From: Burkholderia sp. OK233
GTDB lineage: Bacteria > Pseudomonadota > Gammaproteobacteria > Burkholderiales > Burkholderiaceae
Length of the DNA stretch: 64,000 nt
Assembly (NCBI RefSeq): GCF_900230185.1
Contig: NZ_OCSR01000003.1
Coordinates: 62,001 to 126,000 of the forward strand
Reading direction: 5' to 3'
Below the pieces are notes generated by a model. That model searched no databases, had not been told where the DNA came from, and saw only the letters and a program-made list of their open reading frames with translations. How positions within the stretch are numbered: the stretch's first letter is position 1; each line of letters begins with the position of its first letter. A program made the translations under genes and the position numbers. Below, piece after piece: positions 9,926 through 17,895 of this stretch.

Positions 9926-9958
9926 AAATTAGCAGCCTCTCCTTAAGGGCAGCTTATG
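9926..9958 (-). promoter_or_regulatory. Tandem TTAA box and -10
   Basis: Minus strand CATAAG-N5-CTTAAG (9958-9942), then 10 nt and TAATTT (9931-9926). It has the same geometry as the other boxes in the window. Confidence 0.5.
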
Positions 9959-10174
9959 CGGTAATGAAACGCTCCGAAAGGTCGCCCCTTTCGGCATTGG
10001 TCAGAAAAAGGCGCGTCGCCTGTAGCCCGCGGTATTGAGCTTTGGCTACCGGCAACGTGACATTGTCCGGAACTGCGAAACCCAAGTGCATCGCATCGGT
10101 CAGGCGTGCGCGCGCCGGCCCGGTTCGAGGCGAGCACTTGACGGCTGCGTTGCAACCGCGGGACTGTCTGCGGG

Positions 10175-10397
10175 AGCACGGTGCAATCCGCTTACAGAGA
10201 CCTTCAGCACCTGCCCATCCGTTCGATTGAGCACGGAAAACCCGGCGCGATGCTTCACCGCGACCTTTGCTGCAACGGCTAGCCTGAGCCCGCTATCCCG
10301 ACCAGCAGCATTCCCCGCACGATAGAACCCGTCCAACACGCGTTTACGGTCGGCTTCAGGTATGCCAGGTCCAAGTCCGTTGTCGACTACCTCCAGA
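10175..10397 (-). pseudogene. Histidine kinase C-terminal fragment
   Basis: This encodes only the last catalytic ATPase blocks of a sensor kinase (VVDNGLGPGIPEADRKRVLDGFYRAGNAAG...LAVAAKVAVKHRAGFSVLNRTDG). It is closely similar at DNA level to bases 26370-26583 of the intact kinase at 26335-27702. The G2 box is damaged (GRDSGLRLA instead of GQGSGLGLA) and two extra residues sit in the G1 loop. There are no dimerisation or sensor domains upstream. A non-functional duplicate or remnant. Confidence 0.8.
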
Positions 10398-10405
10398 AAC
10401 CCCCG

Positions 10406-10456
10406 ATCAAGCAGGATTCCAACCTCTGAACTAGCCTCATGTCGACGTTTGAGTTC
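10406..10456. repeat. About 50-bp dispersed repeat, copy 1
   Basis: The segment GCAGGATTCCAAC...GCCTCATG.CGACGTTTGAGTTC recurs at 33955-34005 with a few substitutions. On the minus strand both copies read as ELKRRHEAS.KVGIL. Probably a fragment of an insertion-sequence end; the element was not identified. Confidence 0.6.
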
Positions 10457-11118
10457 GGAAGGGGTTGTCAAGGATCGGAGTAAACGTACCGGGGATGATC
10501 GCGATAATGCGCCTGTCGGAAGTGGTGTCAAACGCGGGTTCGAACGGCATCAAGAATTCGGTTTTTTCTGGATTTTACAACGGCGTTTTCGTCGTTTTCA
10601 GGCATCCGTTTGGGCTTGCGGAAGCTCTCGCCCTGAATGAAGGGTGGGACGGGTTGACGGGTGGGCACCATGGGGTAGCCGATCAAGCGTCGTGACGCCG
10701 ACTCATATTGGTCGCCACGTGGTCGTCGAAATCTTCGTGGTGTGATGCGCGCAGGGGTTTTAGCGCGAAGTCCCTCCACCCAGTGGTACCTCGGGAAGAC
10801 ATTTTGATTGTCAATGACAAGCCCGAGCGACGCGGCATGGTTGCCAAGCGCGTAATTCCGAACAATTGCCTGTGTAACCAAGTTCGACCGTTGAGGCTTG
10901 ACGCGCGCATCGGCACGCTAACCGCAATCCCTAAAAGGAAAGCCGTATGCGCCCCTCTTCACTGCGATCATATAGTCAGGCATGAGACCGTTGTCCAGGT
11001 CATCCCTCTCGTTTGCCATGGTCCACAACGCTCCGCTATCAGGTTGCCGAGGCATGCCATTTCGTGCTCGTGTTGGCAATTTTCACCAAACCGTTCCATG
11101 TGTCAGTATTTAGCAACG
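10457..11118. other. Gene-poor stretch with no supported gene
   Basis: Open frames exist on both strands (for example a minus frame reading GNHAASLGLVIDNQN) but none has a recognisable domain or ribosome-binding site. It looks like decayed sequence between the kinase fragment and the porin promoter. Confidence 0.5.
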
Positions 11119-11135
11119 CTTAAGTGCTCCTTAAT
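11119..11135 (+). promoter_or_regulatory. Tandem TTAA box before porin
   Basis: CTTAAG-TGCTC-CTTAAT, half-sites 11 bp apart, 88 bases before the porin start. The -10 is less clear than at other boxes (TTTCAT after 10 nt, or TATGCT at 11156). Confidence 0.55.
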
Positions 11136-11222
11136 GTTCACGAATTTTCATCTGGCTATGCTCGTAGCGGCAACATCGTAATTACCTCATCTACGTGGCT
11201 TACCCGACTCGGAGAACATGTT

Positions 11223-12371
11223 ATGAAACGAATGGTCGTCGCAGCACTTTCGGTCAGCGCTCTCGGCCTCAGCATGCAGGCGCAAGCGCAGAATTCGGTG
11301 ACCCTCTATGGTCTTATTGATGAGGGCTTCGACTTCACCACCAACGCGAGCGGCCATCATGGATACCAGATGGTCAGCGGCGATACCGTCGGGAGCCGCT
11401 GGGGCTTGAAAGGCACTGAGGACCTGGGGGGAGGCCTGAAGGCGATCTTCCAACTGGAAAATGGTTTCAATACCAACAATGGCGCGCTCGGACAAGGTAG
11501 CCTGCTTTTCGGTCGCCAAGCCTACGTCGGCCTGTCATCCGATCACTACGGTACCTTAACGATGGGCCGTCAATACGATCCAACCATTGACATGTGGAGC
11601 GGATTCACTGCTGCAGGTAATTGGGAGGGCGATCTGGGATCACACCCCTACGACAACGACAATGCCGACTGGGATTATCGCATCCAGAACTCGGTAAAGT
11701 ACGTGTCGCCGACGTTCGCCGGGTTTAGTGGCGAGGCGATGTACGGGTTCAGCAATCAGGCCGGCGGTTTTGCACAAAACCGCGTTTACGGCGCGGCTGC
11801 CCAGTACCAGATGGGCCCACTGGCCGCCGCTGTCGCTTACATGAAAACCAACAACGGAGGTCTGACCGCAGGGGGCGCGGCACCCGCTGCGACCGTGGTG
11901 TTCGCAGGTAAGTCGCAACAGAATATCGACGCAGGCGTGTCCTACAAGTTCGGAGATAAGGCAACCGTCGCATTTGCCTATTCGCACATCGACGTCTACG
12001 ATCCAACCAGCAACGCATACTTTACCAATCAGCCGACCGCTGGTTCTCAGAAGTCTTGGAAATTCGACAACTTCGAAGTCAACGGGCAGTATTTCTTCCA
12101 GCATGATTTCTGGTTGGGGGCGGCCTACGCTTATACGCGCGCTCACGTGGCGACTGTGACTGGGAATTCTGAGCCGAACTGGAACCAGGTCTCACTGATG
12201 CTTGACTATGACCTGAGCGCGCGTACGTCGGTGTATGTGCAAGGCGCGTATCAGCATGCCGACGGCAAGACTGGTCAGGACTTCGACGTCGCGAACATTG
12301 TGGGTTCGCCGAGCCAGTCATCCAGCAGCAACCAGATGGTATATCGCGTAGCGATGACCCATCGGTTCTAG
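11223..12371 (+). CDS. Gram-negative trimeric porin
   Basis: Outer-membrane general diffusion porin of 382 residues. The start at 11223 has GGAGA seven bases upstream and gives a signal peptide MKRMVVAALSVSALGLSMQAQA. The mature start NSVTLYGLIDEGF, the loop SRWGLKGTEDLGGGLKAIFQLENGFN, the FGRQAYVGL motif and the C-terminal aromatic RVAMTHRF are hallmarks of Burkholderia OmpC-like porins. It has a tandem TTAA box upstream and is followed 155 bases later by a putative small RNA. Substrate selectivity is unknown. Confidence 0.94.
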   Translation: MKRMVVAALSVSALGLSMQAQAQNSVTLYGLIDEGFDFTTNASGHHGYQMVSGDTVGSRWGLKGTEDLGGGLKAIFQLENGFNTNNGALGQGSLLFGRQAYVGLSSDHYGTLTMGRQYDPTIDMWSGFTAAGNWEGDLGSHPYDNDNADWDYRIQNSVKYVSPTFAGFSGEAMYGFSNQAGGFAQNRVYGAAAQYQMGPLAAAVAYMKTNNGGLTAGGAAPAATVVFAGKSQQNIDAGVSYKFGDKATVAFAYSHIDVYDPTSNAYFTNQPTAGSQKSWKFDNFEVNGQYFFQHDFWLGAAYAYTRAHVATVTGNSEPNWNQVSLMLDYDLSARTSVYVQGAYQHADGKTGQDFDVANIVGSPSQSSSSNQMVYRVAMTHRF

Positions 12372-12485
12372 GGGCGGCACGGCGCCATTCACTCTGAAGG
12401 CAAAGCGGCCCTCTGACCGTCAAAGCCCCGCGCCTCCGCTCGGCAACCGGAGCCCAACCGCATGCGAATGCCTGAAGTGCGATTC

Positions 12486-12519
12486 GCTAAGGTTAACTTA
12501 AGTATTGGATTCCCATACT
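12486..12519 (+). promoter_or_regulatory. Tandem TTAA box and -10 for a small RNA
   Basis: GCTAAG-GTTAA-CTTAAG (12486-12502), then 11 nt and CATACT (12514-12519). No protein gene follows on this strand. Confidence 0.55.
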
Positions 12520-12525
12520 ATCAAT

Positions 12526-12597
12526 GTGTGGCGACCTTGTATCACTCCTCGGCCACACTTCCCCTCGAGCCGCCAATCCATCGGTGGCTTCTTTTTT
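12526..12597 (+). ncRNA. Putative 72-nt small RNA
   Basis: The predicted start lies about 7 nt after the -10. The RNA would begin with hairpin GTGTGGC (12526-12532) / GCCACAC (12552-12558), followed by an unpaired C-rich linker (TTCCCCTC) and a terminator hairpin with a T-tract. This hairpin, linker, terminator layout is typical of bacterial small RNAs. The terminator and C-rich linker resemble those at 31119-31164. It could alternatively be the processed 3' end of the porin mRNA. Confidence 0.5.
12567..12597 (+). terminator. Rho-independent terminator
   Basis: Stem GAGCCGCC / GGTGGCTT (two G-U pairs), 8-nt loop, then CTTTTTT. Confidence 0.75.
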
Positions 12598-12625
12598 GCA
12601 TCATCCGTTACCGGCCAGAGCGATT

Positions 12626-13096
12626 AAAGGTTGTTGCTGATAAAAAAATCCGCTCTTCGGTTCTGCGCCTACAATTCCTCGTCATGCCCTTTCGCCACCA
12701 GTTCTTCCTTCCCGACGCTCACTGCCTCCATCCGGGAAAGCGGCATGCCCAGAAGCGCGAGGTTCTGCGGAACAGCTTCTGAACGCTTCTGTCCCAGTGC
12801 AAGATTGTATTCACTTGAACTGCGCTCATCTGTATTTCCCTGGATGAACACCTGCCGCTGCGGATGATTTTTCAGATAATGCGCGTGCTGTGTCAGAAGG
12901 GGCTGGTAATCGGGTTGGACCGTGTACTGATCGAAACCGAAATAGACGCTGCGTGTGGCAAAGGCGGGCATTTGGATTGCTCAACGGATCGACTGCTGCC
13001 TGGGCGCCCGTCTCTGGGTTTGTCATGGAGCCGGTTGCGGCACAATTACCCGCTTCCGGATTGAGCTTCACCCCAGAATGGCAACCGTTTGAGACT
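12626..13096 (-). pseudogene. pal: Peptidoglycan-associated lipoprotein Pal, disrupted
   Basis: A Pal/OmpA-like protein that would tether the outer membrane to peptidoglycan. Recognisable pieces in order: lipobox-like GC (near 13096), GSMTNPETGAQAAVDPL, then in another frame RSVYFGFDQYTVQ...QHAHYLKNHPQRQVFIQGNTDERSSSEYNLALGQ, and GHDEE. Two lesions are visible. One extra base in the run at 12960-12962 shifts the frame, and the conserved Trp before AQNRRAD is a TAG stop (12669-12671); the frame then reads AQNRRADFF. The signal peptide is not recognisable. A dead extra copy; the functional pal is presumably elsewhere. Confidence 0.88.
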
Positions 13097-13249
13097 CCAG
13101 CCTTAAGGCGATCGGATCAGTGTATCTGGCAGTTGGAGGCGAGCCGACACACGCTGCTAACGACTGCTCGAGCGTTACGATCTGCATGACCACCGGCTCC
13201 CAAGGGCCGCCCGCGGCCCTTGGGAGCCGGACGCATATGGATCACGGTT

Positions 13250-13572
13250 GAGCGATCGTTAAGCTGTCTGATGAGGTCGTCATCCACGCCTTTCCCAAAC
13301 TCTCGGAGTTTGTCTTTGAGTGTGTCTCGTGCGGTCAGCATCAGGATCTGCATATCGCAAAGTGCCTTCTCACGACGTTTTCGGCAGATCGTCAGTCCGT
13401 CCACAGCCGGTACGACAGATCGAGCAAAATTGCGTCCCACTGCTATGTTAAGGAAAGCTGAAGTCCCAGCGCTCCTTCTCGGAGCGAGGTCGGGATGATA
13501 GCCTACCTTCTCCAGAAACTTGTACAGATTGGCGACAATCGCTGCATCGTCTTCAATGATCAGGATTTTCAT
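13250..13572 (-). pseudogene. Response-regulator receiver domain fragment
   Basis: It begins like an OmpR-type receiver (MKILIIEDDAAIVANLYKFLEKVGYHPD) with the acidic ED pair and retains VDGLTICRKRREKALCDMQILMLTARDTLKDKL. The phospho-acceptor region is scrambled and the GADDYLVKPF block has decayed to GVDDDLIRQL. No DNA-binding domain follows. Not functional as a regulator. Confidence 0.75.
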
Positions 13573-14018
13573 CCTGGAGTTCTCTGGGATCACATGGAGC
13601 GATCGAATGGCAAAACCACAACAAATTTCGCCTCTTCAGTTCGCTCCACTTTTTCATTGCCGCCCGCCCCGGGCACGCGACACTCTCAACATGCTTACGT
13701 TGTCTTCCACCATAACCGGCTCGGGCGAATCTGGAAGCGCAGAGCGTGCAAGCGTGACGAATCGGCGAGCAAGCGGGACATCCCCGACCGGCGGAGCCTT
13801 CCTGCGCTTTCGCACTGCACGGTTGATCTGAATGTGTGCGTTTAATGCATCAGGTGCAACCCCGCTGAACCCGGGACGGCTCAATGTGAAAACTGACGCA
13901 AAGACGCTCCCGTTCTAGAAATATCGAGAAGCGCACCGATTCCGAATTCGGGTTCGTCCGGCGATACCATATATCTCTCCCCGCTACTGGAGGCCGACGC
14001 GGAAATCCACGCGACTAC
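13573..14018. other. No recognisable gene
   Basis: About 450 bases with short frames on both strands, none with a domain, signal peptide or ribosome-binding site that I can support. Confidence 0.5.
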
Positions 14019-14315
14019 CTAGGAGCAGTCAACGTGAGGAGCCGTCGAGGACGACGGGTATTCATTCTTGTTGCCAGGATGGCGACGCAATCTCGCCGTC
14101 GCATCAACTTGCGCTTCGTTAAGCTCTGCTGTCGTCAGGGCTTGACTGCGGTCGCCCGCTTGCATTGTCCGGGACTCATTGACCGCACAAACGACCTGCT
14201 TTCCATCGTGCAGGTGAACAGTGGTTACATACGATATGCTGGATGCACCAAGGGCGCTTCCAACGGCGGCCGCGGCTAGCGCACCGGCAAACGCGATTCT
14301 GAGAAATATACGCAT
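14019..14315 (-). CDS. Small exported protein of unknown function
   Basis: A 98-residue protein with a clear signal peptide (MRIFLRIAFAGALAAAAVGSALGASS) and a short mature part containing VTTVHLHDGKQVVCAVNESRTMQ, with two Cys residues. The ATG at 14315 is chosen because it opens the signal peptide; GGAGAA lies just upstream. It resembles the size class of the other small periplasmic proteins in this region but no family was recognised. A GTTAAG half-site lies about 60 bases upstream. Confidence 0.55.
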   Translation of the reverse strand: MRIFLRIAFAGALAAAAVGSALGASSISYVTTVHLHDGKQVVCAVNESRTMQAGDRSQALTTAELNEAQVDATARLRRHPGNKNEYPSSSTAPHVDCS

Positions 14316-14888
14316 GATGACTTCTCCCACGAAGTGCGGCAATCCGCGTTAAAACTCATTCTCTACCCTGAATCCTTAACACACACTGAAATGCACCGTT
14401 CAATTGCTGAATGAGCCACGACCCACCTAAAGAACAGGCCTTGCCGATTCATTCGTTCTGAATCTTTGGGGCATGCATCTTTCCGATGCAATTCGTGAGT
14501 ACTGCGATCAGAGAAATCGAGCGCCTGGAACTCCATGGTGCATCGGCTCATATCCGCGGCCAGCTGTGCATGGGTTCATTTCACTGAGCTGGACGATCAA
14601 CGTTGACTCTATGAGGGATAGACATGACGCAAACCGGGATGCGCTGGCGAATTGCGGACTACAACCTTCTCCTTTTCGACGTGAAATCGTGCCTGAAAAT
14701 CGGGCCACGCTGGGAGTGCCGTTCCGGCAGGAGAGTATCGTACGGCGCCGCGGCCAAACGTGAGCCGGCGCGTGAAATGTGAATGATCCGATCACCGGGA
14801 GGGAGCCCGCAGGATAAAGTCTGGGTGTTCCCTCTACCTCCAGCGAGGCTGGTCAGGCGATGCATGTGCGTCGCCTTCCCATCGCGCT
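14316..14888. other. No recognisable gene
   Basis: About 570 bases between the small exported protein and the second porin. Open frames here lack recognisable features. Confidence 0.5.
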
Positions 14889-16058
14889 TTAGAACTTATG
14901 ACGAATCGCCGCGCGCACGACAAGTTGCTTCGAATTTGACGACAGGTCCGCGGCGCCCGGCACATAAGCCTGATCGAGCGACGAACCCGTCTGGTTTCCT
15001 GCCACTTTCTGGTACGCGCCTTGAACGTAAAAATCCGTGCGTTTTGAAATGTTGTAGTCTGCCATCAGGCCGACGCTATGAATCTTCGGTTTTACGCTGC
15101 CCGTTGTCGCGTCGTAGTTTTCGAGCGTGTACACATACTGCGCACCGACGAAGAATGCCGGCGTGATCTGATACTTGCCGTTGACTTCGAAGTTCTGATA
15201 CTTGAGTGTGCTGAGCTTTCCGCCCGCCAACGAACCCGTGATAGGCTCGATCGTCTCGGTGCTGGACAGATATCCTGCGTTCGCGGTCGGGTTCTTGATA
15301 TTAGTGTTCGTGTAGACGAAGCCTACGGTCGCGGGACCAAACGTGTAGTTAATGCCGCCACCGAAAATACGCAGACGTTCAGCCACGAAATTCGCATCGG
15401 TGGACGTAATAGCGCCCCCCGACGACTGGCCCGGGTTGTCAGCATTCAGGTAGGCCGCCGCGACAAGCAGACCGCCGTTCGCGTATTGCGCACCTAGACT
15501 AAACTGGCGATTGTTCGCGAAGCCGGTCGCGTTGCTGAAGCTGTATGTGCCGCCAAATTGCAATCCGGCGAAATCAGGACTTGCGTATTTGACCGTGTTG
15601 TTCACCCGGAAAGAGTTATCCGTATTGTCGTTGTCAAACGGGTGCGAAAACAGATAGCCGGCCCAGTTCCCGTTGGCCGTCGTCTGAGCAAGATAGTCGA
15701 CGACAGAGTCGTATTGACGGCCTAGGGTGACCGTACCGAACGTGGCATTCGACACGCCCACATATGCCTGACGCCCGAACAGCAGACCACCCTGACCCAG
15801 CCGACCGTTGTTCAGGTTAAAACCATTTTCAAGCTGAAATATCGCCTTTGTGCCGCCACCGAGATCTTCGGCTCCTTTGAGTCCCCAGCGGCTCCCCTGA
15901 GCATAGCCACTCTGCAACTCATAGTCGTGCTTCCCGCCGACGTTGTTGGTGTAGTTGAAACCTTCATCGATCACCCCATACAGCGTGACGCTGCTCTGGG
16001 CAAACACCGGCACTGCAAACGTGGCCAAGGCAGCCAGCGCGATCAGATGTTTCTTCAT
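14889..16058 (-). CDS. Gram-negative trimeric porin
   Basis: Second Burkholderia-type porin, 389 residues. The start at 16058 follows GGAGA with suitable spacing and opens the signal peptide MKKHLIALAALATFAVPVFA; the frame upstream of it is not coding-like. Mature features are QSSVTLYGVIDEGFNY, SRWGLKGAEDLGGGTKAIFQLENGFN, FGRQAYVGVS, TVTLGRQYD and the C-terminal VVRAAIRHKF. It is clearly paralogous to the porin at 11223-12371 but on the opposite strand. It would form a water-filled trimeric pore. Confidence 0.95.
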   Translation of the reverse strand: MKKHLIALAALATFAVPVFAQSSVTLYGVIDEGFNYTNNVGGKHDYELQSGYAQGSRWGLKGAEDLGGGTKAIFQLENGFNLNNGRLGQGGLLFGRQAYVGVSNATFGTVTLGRQYDSVVDYLAQTTANGNWAGYLFSHPFDNDNTDNSFRVNNTVKYASPDFAGLQFGGTYSFSNATGFANNRQFSLGAQYANGGLLVAAAYLNADNPGQSSGGAITSTDANFVAERLRIFGGGINYTFGPATVGFVYTNTNIKNPTANAGYLSSTETIEPITGSLAGGKLSTLKYQNFEVNGKYQITPAFFVGAQYVYTLENYDATTGSVKPKIHSVGLMADYNISKRTDFYVQGAYQKVAGNQTGSSLDQAYVPGAADLSSNSKQLVVRAAIRHKF

Positions 16059-16418
16059 AAAAGATCTCCAGAAATGTTGTTCGAGTAGACAACTTCTTTT
16101 CAGACAGCTTGTGCTTCCTGCAGCGTTAACACGAGCGACTGAATTGTCATCAATACAGCGGGTGTGATGCTTACACGCCGATACTGTGACGTCCATGTTC
16201 GCGCCAGACTCTCTCCACGGGCGTTGCGAAATGATCACGACCGCACGCTGCGCAAATGCTCGAACCAGTGCGGGTCTCCCGAGGACCGCCGGCGCTGCCC
16301 AGGACTGAGAACCCAGGCCGGACGTGACGAAGCGGCATGCGACATGAGATCTGGAGATTGGGAAGGCAGCCTGAACGATGAATGGTTGCGCCAACAGCAA
16401 GCGTTAAAACGACACTTA
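16059..16418. other. Intergenic region between porin and small lipoprotein
   Basis: It holds the porin leader and promoter region on the minus strand. I see no gene. The tandem TTAA box at 16419-16435 is semi-palindromic and could also be read toward the porin, with TTTAAC 10 nt away on the minus strand. Confidence 0.5.
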
Positions 16419-16451
16419 GTTAAGGATCGCTTAAGGTCGCGCAGCGAAAAT
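16419..16451 (+). promoter_or_regulatory. Tandem TTAA box and -10
   Basis: GTTAAG-GATCG-CTTAAG (16419-16435), then 10 nt and GAAAAT (16446-16451), 29 bases before the small lipoprotein start. Confidence 0.6.
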
Positions 16452-16479
16452 TCTGATACAAGGACGAAGAAGGTCAATC

Positions 16480-16614
16480 ATGAATCATTTCATGGCGGCT
16501 TTAGTGTTAGCCACCCTGGTCGCCATCCTGCCGGGCTGTAGCACGACGGCACCAGACGGCGTCACGCATGAAAACGTGCAACCTCCTCATCCGGGACGCC
16601 CGTCATGGTTGTAG
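16480..16614 (+). CDS. Small lipoprotein, 44 residues
   Basis: A short gene below usual ORF cut-offs. MNHFMAALVLATLVAILPGC is a complete lipoprotein signal with lipobox LPGC, followed by about 25 polar, Pro-rich residues ending PSWL. AAGG lies upstream of the ATG at a suitable distance, and a tandem TTAA box with -10 precedes it. It is likely anchored to a membrane in the envelope; the function is unknown. Entericidin-like or stress-induced small lipoproteins have this size, but no family assignment is made. Confidence 0.6.
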   Translation: MNHFMAALVLATLVAILPGCSTTAPDGVTHENVQPPHPGRPSWL

Positions 16615-16697
16615 TTTGGAAAGCCCGCGAGAGCTGGCGGGACAGCCACGTTTTCCATAGACATTTTTCAGGCAAATGGCAGGTGGAATTCCAAGCC

Positions 16698-17591
16698 TCA
16701 GCAACGACGCGAGCGTGACACCACAAACTCGGTGAACGTCTTCAAGGTTGCGGGTATATGGCCGTGCGCCGGGTAAAGCATCCATACTGCCCGTTCATTT
16801 CCCTTCAGTGGAAACTGATCTAGCAACTGAACAAGAGTCCGGTCGTCCAGTTCTTTCTGAACCAGCGAATCTGCCAGGCGCGCGATTCCGAGCCCAGCAA
16901 CCGCGGCACGCTTAACGGCCAGAACACTTCCAGCCCGAAGGATGGGTTTAAATGGTGTACGGATGACGCCGCGGGCATCATCAAATTCCCAGAAGCGCGC
17001 CGGTATCTCGCCTTCGACCAGGACGCTGTGTTGTGTCAGGTCGTCGGGACGATCGGGCATACCACATCGTTCCACATAGCGCGGTGATGCGACAATGACG
17101 TCCCTTGTCACCGCGAGGCTGCGGCACATCATCGCCGAATCGCGCAGTCGATTTTCGACGCTGAAGCAGACATCAAAATCCGCGAGGGTAACGCGTTGCA
17201 TCGATTCAAAGACGCTCAGATCGAATCGGACCTGCGGCTCGACGAGGCGAAACGCAGTCAGCAGGTCCGCCAGGTCGCCGTCGGCGAACGACGCTGCACA
17301 CGCGATTTTCAAGGCACCGGCGGATTCATCGGCAGCGGACAGGATGCCCTTCTCCATCGACTCCAGTTGGTTGAGCCACTCGACGCATCCTCGCAGATAA
17401 GCCTGACCGGCAGCGGTGAGCGACACGCTGCGGGTCGTCCTGTTCAGCAACTTTGCGTTAAGGTGCGATTCGAGCATGGCCACCTGTCGAGTGACCACTG
17501 CGTTCGAAACGTCGAGGTGCCTTGCCGCCGCCGCAAAGTTAAGGCACTCGGCCACCTTCATGAAGGTGCGCATTGAAGTCAGATGGTCCAT
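16698..17591 (-). CDS. LysR-family transcriptional regulator
   Basis: 297-residue LysR regulator. The N-terminal winged helix is MRTFMKVAECLNFAAAARHLDVSNAVVTRQVAMLESHLNA, followed by the LNRTTRSVSLTAAGQAYL turn and a periplasmic-binding-fold effector domain. The start at 17591 (MDHLTSMRTF) fits family length; the upstream extension is not family-like. The subgroup resembles the CrgA/DsdC-like branch. The effector and targets are unknown; genes nearby are the small lipoprotein and the two-component system. A tandem TTAA box with a good -10 lies 135 bases upstream, so a response regulator probably controls it. Confidence 0.92.
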   Translation of the reverse strand: MDHLTSMRTFMKVAECLNFAAAARHLDVSNAVVTRQVAMLESHLNAKLLNRTTRSVSLTAAGQAYLRGCVEWLNQLESMEKGILSAADESAGALKIACAASFADGDLADLLTAFRLVEPQVRFDLSVFESMQRVTLADFDVCFSVENRLRDSAMMCRSLAVTRDVIVASPRYVERCGMPDRPDDLTQHSVLVEGEIPARFWEFDDARGVIRTPFKPILRAGSVLAVKRAAVAGLGIARLADSLVQKELDDRTLVQLLDQFPLKGNERAVWMLYPAHGHIPATLKTFTEFVVSRSRRC

Positions 17592-17725
17592 GACCTCGTC
17601 CGTAAAACTCGAATTATTGCCAAGGCCTGCGTGATGTCGTGAATCGACCGCATGTATCACGCAGTTCGCGAAGGGTCACTACTCTGGTTGGGCAAGACGA
17701 TGCCGCAAACCTTGGTTGGGCGACT

Positions 17726-17758
17726 ATTATCTAGACGGCAGCTTAACGATTGCTTAAC
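17726..17758 (-). promoter_or_regulatory. Tandem TTAA box and -10 before LysR gene
   Basis: Minus strand GTTAAG-CAATC-GTTAAG (17758-17742), then 10 nt and GATAAT (17731-17726). One of the best matches in the set. Confidence 0.65.
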
Positions 17759-17895
17759 CGTGATGTAGATGAGTCCCTGCTCGCGCGCCGGCCAAGGCCG
17801 CAACGCAACTCGTTGCGTGCCATGTACGAGCGCACACCGGCATCCAACGACGGGATCACCGCAGAGAATGACGGCATGGAGCGCACGCACGGGTC

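Noticed and set aside
10708..11181. 157-residue plus-strand frame
   Set aside because: It has no start signal, no domain, and overlaps the porin promoter; base composition does not look coding.
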